Origin: Desulfovibrio sp.
GTDB lineage: Bacteria; Desulfobacterota; Desulfovibrionia; Desulfovibrionales; Desulfovibrionaceae
Length of the DNA: 49,981 nucleotides
Direction of reading: 5' to 3'
Assembly: GCF_034006445.1 (NCBI RefSeq)
Contig: NZ_JAVESS010000020.1
Span: forward strand, 1-49,981
Below are positions 1 through 9,297 of this stretch, piece by piece; position 1 is the first letter of the stretch, and the number at the start of each line of letters is the position of its first letter. The position numbers and the translations under genes are program-made. Under the pieces are notes generated by a model. The model was not told the origin of the DNA. It made no database searches and worked only from the letters and a program-made list of their open reading frames with translations.

Positions 1-824
1 TCAAGTACGGCCCAGTTGGTAAACTCCGTGCCGAGTACAAGAGCCGGGTTTGGCCCTTCATGCACACGGGCGTGCAGAACGGAACAGGTGCACCAGAAGG
101 TGACAATTTTTTCATCCTTGCCCATGTGGTAGATGATGAGACAAAGTAACTGTGAACCTTTGTCCAGGTCAACTGGCTTGATATCCAGATCTTCCATGGG
201 AAAGCGCAGGGCCATGCCTGTGGCTGAAATATTTTCGACCTGAACGGGCTCTATTTCCATGCCGCGCTTGTAGTGCAGCAGGGGATTGCTGATCTCGGAG
301 GTGTTGCGTGGTATGGGTTTGCTGGAGCTCAGCTCCCACACGCCGATGACGCGCACTTTGTCCTTGGGGGGCTTCACGCGGATAAAAACACGCTTTTGCC
401 CCGTGGAGAGGTCTTCGGGCGAGGCCAGACGCAATATGGATTTTTTGCGTCTTGGCTCCACGCTCTCGATGACAGAGCGAAATTTGTAAAATGCGGGGCC
501 CTCGGGCAGGCTGGCGCGAAAATACACTTCCACAGTCACGCCCGCCAGTTCCCGCGATATGTAGTTCAACACTTCCATGCCCAGTGATGTGGGGGAAATG
601 CTTTGCAGCAGCGCGGCCAGGCCTTTATGGGAAACGGCCTTGTCCAGGATGTTGATGTCAAATATTTCGTTTTGCGCCTGGGCTGTTTCCAGCATCTGGC
701 GGATAATGGCCTTGCGCCGTGCCACCTGCTGCTGCCGCTGTATATATGTCTGCGCGACAATGGCCGTTATGCAGAAAATTATCAGCAAGGCAATACAAAC
801 CAGAAGAAGTTGTGTACCCGTCAT
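1..824 (-). CDS. membrane-anchored PilZ-domain protein (partial, runs off left edge)
   Basis: The gene starts with ATG at 822-824 and leaves the window at position 1, so 274 codons are visible. Residues 4-26 are strongly hydrophobic and form one N-terminal membrane segment. A charged helical stretch follows. The C-terminal part has the two PilZ signatures, RVFIR at residues 145-149 (RxxxR) and NISATG at 198-203 (NxSxxG). PilZ domains bind cyclic di-GMP, so this is probably an inner-membrane c-di-GMP receptor with a cytoplasmic sensor. The spacing between the signatures (about 50 residues) is longer than usual, perhaps an insertion. Its output is unknown. The start is preceded by GGTGA and by a 16-bp AT palindrome at 833-848. 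Confidence 0.72.
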   Translation of the reverse strand, partial: MTGTQLLLVCIALLIIFCITAIVAQTYIQRQQQVARRKAIIRQMLETAQAQNEIFDINILDKAVSHKGLAALLQSISPTSLGMEVLNYISRELAGVTVEVYFRASLPEGPAFYKFRSVIESVEPRRKKSILRLASPEDLSTGQKRVFIRVKPPKDKVRVIGVWELSSSKPIPRNTSEISNPLLHYKRGMEIEPVQVENISATGMALRFPMEDLDIKPVDLDKGSQLLCLIIYHMGKDEKIVTFWCTCSVLHARVHEGPNPALVLGTEFTNWAVL

Positions 825-832
825 ATGTTCAC

Positions 833-848
833 CAATATATATATATTG
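833..848. repeat. 16-bp perfect AT palindrome upstream of the PilZ gene
   Basis: The sequence CAATATATATATATTG reads the same on both strands. It ends about 9 bases before the PilZ gene start and may overlap its promoter -10 region. It could be a regulator site or simply a promoter AT tract. Confidence 0.35.
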
Positions 849-1057
849 CTGTGCAACGAGGCAGCTGTAAGCAGCGCAGTTCAACATTGAGAGTTACGTT
901 CTCAACAGTACCGTCATCCAGATACGGCGCAACAGCACAGATAAACCGCGCTTGGGCCTTCGCAGTAAGCGCCTGCTTTTGCAAGGGTCAGAGCACTTTC
1001 AGCGTGAAAAGGCTCAAGTGCCGCAGTTGGACGCAAGAACGTCCACCGCCGGATGCA

Positions 1058-3052
1058 TCAGAGCAGTCCCAGCTTGTGCAGATGTATTTCCAGACAGGCC
1101 ACGGCCGCTGGCGTAACCCCGGAGATGCGCCCTGCCTGGCCCAGACTGAGCGGGCGAACCCGGCCCAGTTTTTCCGTCACCTCACGGGAAAGTCCGACTA
1201 CTGTGGCATAATCCATATCAGGGGGCAAGGCCGTGGATTCGAGCTTTGCCGTGCGCGCCACAAGCTCCCGCTGGCGCACCAGATAGCCCGCATATTTGAT
1301 TTCCGTTTGTACGCTCTCGCAGGCCGCAGTTCCGGCCAGCAGCATCTCTTCTTCCAGAAAGGCCCCCAGTTCGGCTGCAGGCCCGTCGGGGCTGGCCCGC
1401 AACAGGGCCGCGATTTCGTGCAGGCCCATCTCCGGCCTGCGCAGCACTTCCGCCAGGGTGCGCCCGGCGGGCAGGCTTGCCGCCGCATCTCCGGCAATAA
1501 CGGATGCAGCCGTGGCGTCAGGACTGCTGTAATTGCCGCCATTGCCGCCATTGCTGTAATTGCTGCCATTGCCGCCATTATACTTGTCGGCTGGAATGCG
1601 CTTTTGCTCAAGTCCGGCGCGCAATCGTGCCGCAGCATCCTGTTTGCGGCAGAACGCGTCCCACTGGGCGTCGCTCACAAGGCCCAGATTGCGGCCCAGG
1701 GGGGTCAGGCGCGTGTCCGCGTTGTCCTCGCGCAGCAGCAGGCGGTGTTCCGCCCGTGATGTGAACATGCGGTATGGCTCCTGCGTGCCGGCGGTGACAA
1801 GGTCGTCCACCAGCACGGCCATATAGGCCTCGTCACGGCCGGGCAGGAAGGGCGGCATGTCACGCAGGCGGCAGGAAATGTTCAGTGCCGCCCACAAGCC
1901 TTGCGCCGCGGCTTCTTCATACCCCGATGTGCCGTTGATCTGCCCGGCCAGCCACAGACCCGGCACGGCCTTGCTTTCAAGGGTGGGCATGAGCTGTATG
2001 GGATCGGAAAAATCGTACTCGATGGCATAGCCGGGGCGCAGCATGACGGCGTTTTCCAGGCCGCGCACCGCGTGGATCATGTCCAGCTGCACGTCCAGCG
2101 GCAGGCTGGTGGGAACGCCGTTGGCATAGACCTCGGCGCTGTGGAGCCCTTCCGGCTCAAGAAATATCTGATGGCGCTCCCTGTCGGGAAAGCGGGCCAC
2201 CTTGTCCTCGATGGAAGGGCAGTAGCGCGCGCCCGTGCCCTTGATGATGCCCGTGAACATGGGCGAACGGTCAAAGCCGCTGCGGATGATCTCGTGCGCG
2301 CGTTCGTTGGTCCAGGTTATGTGGCAGGACACCTGGGGCAATACAGGGCCGGGCCCGTGAAAGCTGAACGCCGGAGGCGGATTGTCGCCCTTTTGTTCCT
2401 CCAGCACCGAATAGTCGATGGAGGAGTTGAGCAGCCGTGGCGTGGTGCCGGTTTTCAGGCGGCCCAGCGTGAAGCCAAGGGAGCGCAGGCTGTCTGAAAG
2501 GCCGATGGCCGGGGCGTCGCCCAGGCGGCCGCCGGGGATGCTGGTAAGACCCATGTGGATGCGCCCGTCCAGAAAGGTTCCCGTGGTCAGCAGCACGTGG
2601 CGGGCGGAAAAGCTGAGTCCCTGGGCCGTCTGCACGCCGGTGACGCGATCGTCGCCGGAGGATATGCCAATGACGGAATCCTGCCAGATGCGCAGTCCGG
2701 GCGTGGAGTACAGGGTTTTCTGCACAACGCGCTGGTAGGCCAGGCGATCCATCTGGGCGCGGGTGGCGCGCACCGCAGGCCCCTTGCTCATGTTGAGCAC
2801 GCGAAACTGTATGCCCGCCGCGTCGGCCCACAGGCCCATCATGCCGCCCAGGGCGTCGATTTCGCGGGTCATGTGCCCTTTTGCCAGGCCGCCGATGGCG
2901 GGATTGCAGGAGAGGTAGCCCAAACGGTCAAGGTTGCCGCTCACAAGCAGCACGCTGTGGCCCATGCGGGCCAGGGCCACGGCGGCTTCGCAACCTGCGT
3001 GGCCGCCTCCGGCCACGATACAGTCAAAAATGGCGGTGTTGGTATCAGACAT
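1058..3052 (-). CDS. mnmG: tRNA uridine-5-carboxymethylaminomethyl modification enzyme MnmG (GidA)
   Basis: MnmG is the FAD-binding partner of MnmE. Together they install the (carboxymethyl)aminomethyl group on wobble uridine 34 of certain tRNAs in the cytoplasm. The N-terminus carries the FAD dinucleotide-binding motif [10 protein letters not shown] (residues 15-24), followed by the family motif [14 protein letters not shown]. At 664 residues it is longer than the usual 620-630. The extra length is mostly an Asn/Gly/Ser-rich insertion near residues 490-525, encoded by a near-repetitive DNA tract. The start overlaps the end of the upstream M20 peptidase gene by 8 bases, and no clear ribosome binding site is seen, so translation is probably coupled. 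mnmE is not in the window. Confidence 0.95.
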   Translation of the reverse strand: MSDTNTAIFDCIVAGGGHAGCEAAVALARMGHSVLLVSGNLDRLGYLSCNPAIGGLAKGHMTREIDALGGMMGLWADAAGIQFRVLNMSKGPAVRATRAQMDRLAYQRVVQKTLYSTPGLRIWQDSVIGISSGDDRVTGVQTAQGLSFSARHVLLTTGTFLDGRIHMGLTSIPGGRLGDAPAIGLSDSLRSLGFTLGRLKTGTTPRLLNSSIDYSVLEEQKGDNPPPAFSFHGPGPVLPQVSCHITWTNERAHEIIRSGFDRSPMFTGIIKGTGARYCPSIEDKVARFPDRERHQIFLEPEGLHSAEVYANGVPTSLPLDVQLDMIHAVRGLENAVMLRPGYAIEYDFSDPIQLMPTLESKAVPGLWLAGQINGTSGYEEAAAQGLWAALNISCRLRDMPPFLPGRDEAYMAVLVDDLVTAGTQEPYRMFTSRAEHRLLLREDNADTRLTPLGRNLGLVSDAQWDAFCRKQDAAARLRAGLEQKRIPADKYNGGNGSNYSNGGNGGNYSSPDATAASVIAGDAAASLPAGRTLAEVLRRPEMGLHEIAALLRASPDGPAAELGAFLEEEMLLAGTAACESVQTEIKYAGYLVRQRELVARTAKLESTALPPDMDYATVVGLSREVTEKLGRVRPLSLGQAGRISGVTPAAVACLEIHLHKLGLL
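1500..1590 (-). repeat. low-complexity Gly-Asn tract inside mnmG
   Basis: Short units built from GGC, AAT and AGC repeat here and encode [18 protein letters not shown]. The tract is in frame and lies in the C-terminal helical region of MnmG, where family members have a linker. Slippage-type expansion is the simplest origin. Confidence 0.6.
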
Positions 3053-4286
3053 GTGCGGGATTCATAAGTATATGGGTGAAAACCTGGGCGTCCTTGATTG
3101 TCGCCGTAATGGAAGAACTCTCGTTGGGCTGGTGGCAGGTGCCCGCAAGGCAGCTCCATACGGCGGCGGCAAGGCCGCGCTGTCGCAACTGGGCCGCCAC
3201 CGTGGCGCCGCCGATGCCGAGGGTTCTGGCCTCGACGCCGTAAATGCGGGCAACCGCAGCGCTCAGGGCCGTGACCACCGGGCTCGTTTCGGCCACGCAG
3301 GAGGCGGCCTGCCGCTGTACCACGCTGATGGCTATCTGCACGCCGTACTTTTGCTCCACTTCGGCGGCCAGAGCGCGCATCTTGTCCAGCACGGCTTCCG
3401 GGTCAACCTGGGGCAGCAGGCGGCAGTCCACATAAAAAACGTCACTGCCGGGCACGGTGTTGATATTGGGCACGTTGGCCTCGTGCTTGCCGGGCACAAA
3501 GGTGGACATGGGCGGGCTGAACAGGGTGTTGGTATCCCCAAAGGCGGAGCGCAGGCCATTGTGGCAGGCCAGGGCCATTTCCGCTCCGGCCAGAAAGGCG
3601 TTGCGGCCCTTGTGCGGGGTGGAGGCGTGGCACTGAACGCCGGTAGTGCGCACCTTGAGCCAGAGCTGGCCCTTTTCGGCCACCTCGATGACGTCGCCCC
3701 GGCGGGAACCCGCATCGGGCACGATATACAGGTCGTCAGCGCTGAAAAGTTCGGGAGCGGTCTTGAGGATATGCTCCAGGCCGTAGGCGCTGCCTGTTTC
3801 TTCGTCGGCCATAAACACGAGGCCCAGGCTCAGTTCGGGCGTGATGTTGCGCTGGCGCAGTTCTTCGGCCAGCAGCAGCATGCTTGTCACGGCCTGCTGG
3901 TTGTCTTCTACGCCGCGCCCGTAGAGCAGATCGCCTTCACGCCGAACCTGCCAGGGGTCAGAGACCCAGGCAGACAAATCGCCGGGGGGCACAACGTCCA
4001 TATGGCCGAAAAGCCACAGGGTACGCTTTTTTCTGCCGGGGATGCGCACTACAAGGTTGGGGCGCAGGCCCGAAGACACGCGGGAATCCGGGGCGTCAAC
4101 ACGTAAAATATCTGTTATGCCGCAGGCCGTGAGCCATTGGGTGATGAGCGCGGCCTTGGCTTCTTCGCCGTCGCCGCCGTTGTCGGGCCCAAGGGCAGGG
4201 CAGGCGGTAAGGGCGCTTTGCAGGGCCACCACACGGTCTTCACGGCCCGCGAGGCCGCGTAACAGGGCGTCCATATCCTTGTGCAT
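3045..4286 (-). CDS. M20 family metallopeptidase (DapE/ArgE-like deacylase or dipeptidase)
   Basis: This 413-aa protein has the M20 zinc-site pattern: [10 protein letters not shown] (H95, D97), GRGVEDNQQ (D128), and ADEET (E162/E163), with a late TCHQPNE histidine. M20 enzymes hydrolyse N-acyl amino acids or small peptides using one or two zinc or cobalt ions in the cytoplasm. The substrate cannot be read from the sequence. I chose the ATG at 4284-4286 because AGGGGAGG lies just before it; an in-frame upstream extension is not protein-like. Its stop overlaps the mnmG start, suggesting a two-gene operon with mnmG second. Confidence 0.85.
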   Translation of the reverse strand: MHKDMDALLRGLAGREDRVVALQSALTACPALGPDNGGDGEEAKAALITQWLTACGITDILRVDAPDSRVSSGLRPNLVVRIPGRKKRTLWLFGHMDVVPPGDLSAWVSDPWQVRREGDLLYGRGVEDNQQAVTSMLLLAEELRQRNITPELSLGLVFMADEETGSAYGLEHILKTAPELFSADDLYIVPDAGSRRGDVIEVAEKGQLWLKVRTTGVQCHASTPHKGRNAFLAGAEMALACHNGLRSAFGDTNTLFSPPMSTFVPGKHEANVPNINTVPGSDVFYVDCRLLPQVDPEAVLDKMRALAAEVEQKYGVQIAISVVQRQAASCVAETSPVVTALSAAVARIYGVEARTLGIGGATVAAQLRQRGLAAAVWSCLAGTCHQPNESSSITATIKDAQVFTHILMNPAHV

Positions 4287-4947
4287 GTGTTCCTCCCCTT
4301 GCTTCAGAGCCTTGGTAGTAAAATCGCGCTGGCGTCTGCAGGGCGGGCGTTTGCCGCCCATAGTGCTGTTGGCGCAGGTGCGGCGTAACAGCGCTCTGCC
4401 CCGTTCACGGCTTGCCGCCATCCAGCCGGGCCTGACCGCAGACGCGCGTAACAGCAGCAGGCCACGTATCAGCAGACGCGCGTAACAGCAGCAGGCCGCG
4501 TATCAGCAGACTCGCGTACCGAGGCTGAAAACGCAAGGGGCTGCGCAAGCAGCCCCTTGGGGAAAATCTGCGGAACAACGCTGCCCGGCCTGGATCAAAG
4601 GAAGCACTGATTAAAGAGCCTCCTGGAAACGCGCAGTTATTTCGTTTGGCAAGGCGCGATCTTTTTTTGAAGCAGGAGTGGACTCTTCCGTCCTCGACTG
4701 TTTCAAAAAAAGTGAAGCAAGTCCGCCAAACGGAATAAATCAGCGTTTCCTTAAAGAAACGGAAAAACGGCTCAGCGCCGCACGGGCGAACCCGTTGACG
4801 GAACAAAAGCCGAAAATCCGATGTCTTCCATCCATGTCCGTATACGGGCAAAAACCCGTACCTGGCCACTCCGCCTGCGCGGGCATATCCGCCCTCCGGC
4901 CTGACAGGAAAAATCCCAAGGCGTTCGAAGGGGTGACGGCCTGCGGC
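4287..4947. other. intergenic region with direct repeats, hairpin and MITE-like copy
   Basis: No convincing gene was found in these 661 bases. A 34-bp unit starting GCAGACGCGCGTAACAGC is repeated at 4438-4471 and 4472-4505, with a partial third copy after it. A 10-bp-stem GC hairpin (AAGGGGCTGC / GCAGCCCCTT) sits at 4535-4558. On the minus strand it is followed by CTTGCGTTTT and could weakly terminate the PxxKW transcript. A MITE-like element fills 4598-4752. Confidence 0.6.
4598..4752 (+). mobile_element. MITE-like 155-bp hairpin element, copy 1
   Basis: The ends are imperfect inverted repeats, AAGGAAGCACTGATT on the left and AATCAGCGTTTCCTT on the right. Further inward, TTTCGTTTGGC pairs with GCCAAACGGAA, and TTTGAAGCAG pairs with CTGTTTCAAA. 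The whole element therefore folds into one long interrupted stem. It has no reading frame of its own. Close copies lie at 26648-26801 (inverted) and 29264-29415. The pattern fits a non-autonomous miniature inverted-repeat element; no transposase is present in the window. Confidence 0.7.
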
Positions 4948-5211
4948 TTAACGGCCCTTGGCGGCGCGCTTGGACGCCTTGAGGGGGTTGACCTTGGCGC
5001 CGGAGCCAGCCTGGGTCTTGATATGGGTGGCAAAATTGCAGCGACCGCCAACCCACTTTTTGGAGGGCACGGGGTAGCTTGAGCAGAACTGCTCTTCACC
5101 AAATTCGCGCACGCGGTCACAGCCAGTACACTGTTCCACCACCGGCGAAAGAACAAAACCGTTAAGCACCACACCGTCAGCGGTCTTGGTGGCGTTTTCC
5201 AGAGGGGTCAT
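4948..5211 (-). CDS. PxxKW family cysteine-rich protein
   Basis: This 87-aa protein has four cysteines (C28, C31, C43, C58) around the motif PSKKW at residues 49-53. The CxxC at 28-31 and the spaced pair suggest a bound metal or iron-sulfur centre. The PxxKW family is known mainly from sulfate-reducing deltaproteobacteria and has no assigned function. I placed the start at the ATG at 5209-5211, which is preceded by GGAGG at good spacing; upstream codons lack family-like sequence. The C-terminus is Lys/Ala-rich. Confidence 0.8.
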   Translation of the reverse strand: MTPLENATKTADGVVLNGFVLSPVVEQCTGCDRVREFGEEQFCSSYPVPSKKWVGGRCNFATHIKTQAGSGAKVNPLKASKRAAKGR

Positions 5212-5444
5212 AGCAAAACCTCCATGCGCAGAAGCGCCGTATTGCAAAATAGCGGCGGCACAGGGCCGCCGATTCGGAATGGAGAAATATAGCTGAACTT
5301 GCGTCGCTGTCAAGAGGGCGAGGGGTGGGAATTTCCCGCCGGGAGCCAGGCCGTCGGGTTCTGGGCATCAGTAGGGCTTCGCGCTTCCGTCTATCCGACA
5401 GATTTTGCAGGCGATCAGCCCCGCGAGGGCTACCTTACGCCAGC

Positions 5445-6767
5445 CTACGCCAGCCCCGCCGCGCGGCGCACAAAATTGCGCACCTGGGTCATTTCGCGGC
5501 ACAAAGCCTCATAGTCAAAGCGGGTGTATTTGCCGTCCAGATACAGAATTTCGCCGTCCACCATGGTCATGCGGGTTTCCATCCCCGTGGCGGCGTAAAC
5601 GAGGTGGGAAACAACATTATAGACGGGCTGCATGTTGGGGGAGGTCAGGTCAAGTGCCACGCAGTCCGCGGCCTTGCCCACAGCAAGGCTGCCCAGGCGC
5701 TCGTCATGCATGGCGGCGGCTCCGCCCAGAGTGCCCATGTCAAGGACGGTCTGCGCGGGCAGAAGGGTGGAATCCATGCCCGTCACCTTGTGCAGCAGGG
5801 CAGCGCGCCCCATTTCTGTAAACATGTTCAGCCTGTTGTTGCTGGCGGCTCCGTCCGTGCCAAGGGCCACGGCCATGCCGCGCTCAAGCATGGCGGGCAC
5901 GGGGGCCACGCCCGAAGCGAGCTTCATATTGGAGGATGGGTTATGGGCCACCACTGCCTTGCTGGCGGCCAGGCAATCAAGCTCGTCAGGGGTGACGTCA
6001 ACCACGTGGGCAAGAATGCACGGGGCGTCCAGCAGGCCCATGCGGCGGCAGTAGGCCACGGGTCGGCTGCCGTGCGTGTGCAGGCATATCTGCGTTTCTT
6101 CTGTGGTTTCGGCAAGATGAACGTGGAGCGGCAGGGCCAGTTCGTAGGCGAGGTCGCGGCAGGCCGACAGTATTTCCGGGGTGGTGGTGTAGACGCTGTG
6201 GGGATTGACGGCCACGCGCACCCGTGGGTGGCCGGCATATTTTTCAGCCAGGGCGCGGGTATTTTCCAGCGCGGCATCGGGGCCGGGGACGGCCGCCGAG
6301 GGAAAGGCGAACACCACTTCGCCTCCCAGGCAGCGCAGCCCGGATTCTTCGGCGGCGGCAAGGGCCGCCTCCTCAAAAATATACATGTCAATGTAGGACG
6401 TGGTGCCGGTGCGCAGCATTTCGGCATGGCCCATGAGGCTGCCCAGGCGCACGATTTCAGGGGTAAGCTTTTGTTCGACCGGGAAGATGCGGTTGTTGAG
6501 CCATTCCATCAGGGGCATGTCGTCGGCGAGGCCGCGCAGAAAGGTCATGGCGGCGTGGGTGTGGGCGTTGACAAGGCCCGGCAGCAGCACGCACTGGCCA
6601 AGGTCAACCTCCTGCTGCGGCTGCCAGCGGGAGGCCAGTTCGTGACGCGGGCCAATATCCGCCACAAGGCCGTCCAGCACCGCCATGCTGGCGTTTTCAA
6701 GAACCGTACGCTCTCCGTCCTGGGTGGCGATGAGGGCGGCGTGTACAAGTGTATGGCAAGGACGCAT
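5445..6767 (-). CDS. mtaD: 5-methylthioadenosine/S-adenosylhomocysteine deaminase (MtaD-like amidohydrolase)
   Basis: This 440-aa amidohydrolase has the metal-binding HTH at residues 69-71 (NAHTHAAM), a central LHVHLAETTEE histidine and glutamate pair, and LGTDGAASNN with the catalytic aspartate. The family deaminates adenosine-type nucleosides (MTA, SAH, 5'-deoxyadenosine) to inosine analogues. Some relatives act on aminodeoxyfutalosine in menaquinone synthesis, which is relevant because mqnB is nearby at 35-36 kb. The true substrate is undecided. The ATG at 6765-6767 follows GGGAG. The gene is divergent from yajC. Confidence 0.85.
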   Translation of the reverse strand: MRPCHTLVHAALIATQDGERTVLENASMAVLDGLVADIGPRHELASRWQPQQEVDLGQCVLLPGLVNAHTHAAMTFLRGLADDMPLMEWLNNRIFPVEQKLTPEIVRLGSLMGHAEMLRTGTTSYIDMYIFEEAALAAAEESGLRCLGGEVVFAFPSAAVPGPDAALENTRALAEKYAGHPRVRVAVNPHSVYTTTPEILSACRDLAYELALPLHVHLAETTEETQICLHTHGSRPVAYCRRMGLLDAPCILAHVVDVTPDELDCLAASKAVVAHNPSSNMKLASGVAPVPAMLERGMAVALGTDGAASNNRLNMFTEMGRAALLHKVTGMDSTLLPAQTVLDMGTLGGAAAMHDERLGSLAVGKAADCVALDLTSPNMQPVYNVVSHLVYAATGMETRMTMVDGEILYLDGKYTRFDYEALCREMTQVRNFVRRAAGLA

Positions 6768-7138
6768 GGCAACTCCCGCGACGATGTTTGCAAAAAGATT
6801 CTGTATCCCTGTCGGGCTGGTAATGGCAAGGCCGGGCAGGCGGAGGATCATGGCTGTAAAAACAGGTAGGTTGCATTATTTATTCAATAATTTTTTTTGT
6901 TGCGATGTCGGTATCAGGCGGTTGCGCTTTGCTCGAGAACCATACCATCTTGTGCAGCGCGGGAGGAGCGCCGCTTTGCCGCGCGGGGTGCGGCGGAAAG
7001 GCTTGCAAGATTGAGCGCCAACGTATATAGAAATTCGCTGGTATTGTGCGCAAATCGGCTTTGAGGCGGCCTTGGGGCTGCCTGGCTGTGTGCGTGACGT
7101 TCAGGACAATGACTTTGCTACACCTTTGGAGGTGCGTT
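6768..7138. other. divergent intergenic region between mtaD and yajC
   Basis: This region has AT-rich sequence near 6880-6900 and a recognisable promoter for yajC at 7003-7031. No gene was seen. Confidence 0.5.
7003..7031 (+). promoter_or_regulatory. sigma70-type promoter for yajC-secD-secF
   Basis: The -35 box TTGCAA (7003-7008) and -10 box TATAGA (7026-7031) are separated by 17 bases. The predicted leader before yajC is about 100 bases. Confidence 0.55.
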
Positions 7139-7483
7139 TTGTTTGAATCAGTAGCCTACGCCATGGGCACCCCCCAGGCCGGTGCCGGCCCCGCCAGCGG
7201 AACCGACATGCTTATGCAGTTCCTTCCCCTCATCGTGATGTTCGTCATTTTCTGGTTTCTGCTCATCCGTCCCCAGCAGAAGCGGGCCAAGGCCCACAAG
7301 GCCATGCTTGCCGAACTCAAGCGTGGCGACCATGTGGTCACGTCCGCCGGACTGATTGGCCGCATCCTTGAAATCGACGATGAGCAGGTGCTGCTTGAAA
7401 GTGGTGAGTCCAAGCTGCGCGTTACGCGCGGCGCCATTGGCGGCCTTGTGCCCGGTAAGGGCGGCAAGGACGACAGCAAGTAG
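7139..7483 (+). CDS. yajC: preprotein translocase subunit YajC
   Basis: YajC is a small inner-membrane protein that associates with SecDF and SecYEG. The visible features are a short N-terminus, one membrane helix (about residues 20-38, LPLIVMFVIFWFLLI), and the family motif IRPQQKRAKAH directly after it, followed by a cytoplasmic beta domain (GDHVVTSAGLIGRI). I chose a TTG start at 7139-7141. GGAGG at 7128-7132 lies 6 bases upstream, and starting here removes an unlikely N-terminal extension. This gives 114 aa. secD and secF follow, the usual order. Confidence 0.9.
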   Translation: MFESVAYAMGTPQAGAGPASGTDMLMQFLPLIVMFVIFWFLLIRPQQKRAKAHKAMLAELKRGDHVVTSAGLIGRILEIDDEQVLLESGESKLRVTRGAIGGLVPGKGGKDDSK

Positions 7484-7705
7484 CATCTCTGGTTTTTTGT
7501 CATGTCCGGCCCGTGGGCTGGCCTTTGCCAAGGCCGGCTCAGGGGCTTTTGACCCTTGGAACGGGCGGCATGACCTTGGTGCGCGCCGTGTTTGCGCGCC
7601 GTTCAGCCGCTGTGTGCCTCGCCCGGCTCGCAGTTGCAAGGCTTTGGGCGAGCCGTGCCCTTCAGGGCATGCTGTGCTTTAAATCTGTTGTTTGGAAGGT
7701 GAACG

Positions 7706-9280
7706 ATGGGTCTGCGCTGGCGCTTGATCTTGGCTTCGTTGGTATTTTTGATTTCTCTTGTGTACGCGCTGCCCAGCGTGCCCGTTATCGGGCCCGCCCT
7801 GGAGCGCGTTTTGCCGTCCAGCAGGATCAATCTCGGTCTTGACCTCAAGGGCGGCATACACCTGACGCTGGGCGTGGACGTGGCCAAGGCTGTGAGCAAC
7901 TCCCTGGCCATTGCCGGGCAGGACCTGCGCCGCATGGCCCAGGACGAAAAAATAGTGGTGCTGCGCCCCCGCGTCCTGAACGGCACGGCCCTGGAATTTC
8001 TTTTGCCCCGCGCCGATAATGAAGCCAAGCTGCGCGAAATCCTGGCCCGCCATTTTCCCCAGCTGACCGTGGGTCAGCCCCAGGTGGGCGAAGGTGGACA
8101 GTTGCGCTATGTGGCCCGTTTCACGCCAGCCGAAGTCAAGAGGATTGAAGAACTGTCCCTTGACCAGGCTCTGCGCACCATCCGCAACCGTATCGACCAG
8201 TTCGGCGTGGCGGAACCCGATATCCGCAAGCAGGCCGGCAACCGCATCCAGGTGCAGTTGCCCGGCATTTCCGACCCGCGCCGCGCCGTGCAGATCATCG
8301 GCCAGACCGCGCACCTTGAATTTCATCTGGTTCGTGAAGATGTGGACCCCAACAAGGCCGTACTGCCCGCCGGGGTAGTGGTTCTGCCCATGCTGGAAAA
8401 GACCGCCGGGCAGTCCGAGGGACGCATCGCTGTTGAAAAGGACTCGATGCTCACCGGCGAAGACGTTGCCGATGCCCGTCCTGCTTTCGACAACATGAAC
8501 AAGTCCTATGTGACCATGAGCTTCAACACCCGTGGCGCGCGTATTTTTGAACGCGTGACCGGCGAGAGCGTGGGACGCCGCATGGCCATCGTACTTGACG
8601 GCAAGGTCTACTCCGCGCCTGTCATCCGCGAGCGCATCGGCGGCGGCAAGGCAAGCATTTCCGGCAGCTTCACCACTGCCGAGGCGCAGGACCTGGCCAT
8701 CGTGCTGCGCGCGGGCTCGCTGCCCGCCCCTGTTTCCGTGCTGGAAGAACGCAGCGTCGGCCCCTCCCTGGGGCAGGAAGCCATTGACAGCGGCGTGCGC
8801 GCCGCCGTTGTGGGCGCGGCGGCCGTAGTGGTTTTCATCGGATTTTATTACGGACTCAGCGGCCTTATCGCCAACCTCATGCTCTGTTTCACCATGCTCA
8901 TCGTCATGGCGGGCATGGGCGCTTTTGGCGCTACCCTGACCCTGCCTGGCATCGCGGGCATCGTGCTGACCATCGGCATGGCGGTGGACGCCAACGTGCT
9001 GATCTACGAACGAATACGTGAAGAACTGCGCCTGGGGCTCACGCCGCTGGCATCGGTGCGGGCTGGCTTTGACAGAGCCATGGTATCCATTACGGACGCC
9101 AACCTCACGTCCATCATCGTTACAGTCATTCTGTACCAGTTCGGCACAGGGCCCATCAGAGGCTTCGCGGTAACCCTGGGGCTGGGCATTGTTGCCTCCA
9201 TGTTTACGGCCATCTTTGTTTCGCGGGCCATTTTTGAAGAATGGGCGCGCCATTGCGGTCCCAAGGGTCTGAGCATCTAG
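7706..9280 (+). CDS. secD: protein translocase subunit SecD
   Basis: SecD with SecF uses the proton gradient to pull exported proteins through SecYEG. This 524-aa protein has an N-terminal membrane helix (about 5-25), the conserved NLGLDLKGGIHLTLGVD segment after it, and a large periplasmic P1 domain. Five C-terminal helices follow, with GMAVDANVLIYERIREE, the family signature containing the aspartate needed for proton use. AAGG sits before the ATG. A 222-base gap, in which I see nothing definite, separates it from yajC. Confidence 0.95.
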   Translation: MGLRWRLILASLVFLISLVYALPSVPVIGPALERVLPSSRINLGLDLKGGIHLTLGVDVAKAVSNSLAIAGQDLRRMAQDEKIVVLRPRVLNGTALEFLLPRADNEAKLREILARHFPQLTVGQPQVGEGGQLRYVARFTPAEVKRIEELSLDQALRTIRNRIDQFGVAEPDIRKQAGNRIQVQLPGISDPRRAVQIIGQTAHLEFHLVREDVDPNKAVLPAGVVVLPMLEKTAGQSEGRIAVEKDSMLTGEDVADARPAFDNMNKSYVTMSFNTRGARIFERVTGESVGRRMAIVLDGKVYSAPVIRERIGGGKASISGSFTTAEAQDLAIVLRAGSLPAPVSVLEERSVGPSLGQEAIDSGVRAAVVGAAAVVVFIGFYYGLSGLIANLMLCFTMLIVMAGMGAFGATLTLPGIAGIVLTIGMAVDANVLIYERIREELRLGLTPLASVRAGFDRAMVSITDANLTSIIVTVILYQFGTGPIRGFAVTLGLGIVASMFTAIFVSRAIFEEWARHCGPKGLSI

Positions 9281-9297
9281 CGCGCCGGGAGGCTGTC

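Noticed and set aside
4287..4421. A longer N-terminus for the M20 peptidase
   Set aside because: The extra 45 residues are Arg/Cys-rich without family similarity, and AGGGGAGG sits before the internal ATG at 4286.
4405..4869. A minus-strand open frame across the MITE-like element, similar to one at 29167-29454
   Set aside because: The similarity comes only from the shared repeat DNA; the frame has no start context and no known domain.
7484..7705. A possible small gene between yajC and secD
   Set aside because: Short frames there lack a ribosome binding site and any conserved motif.
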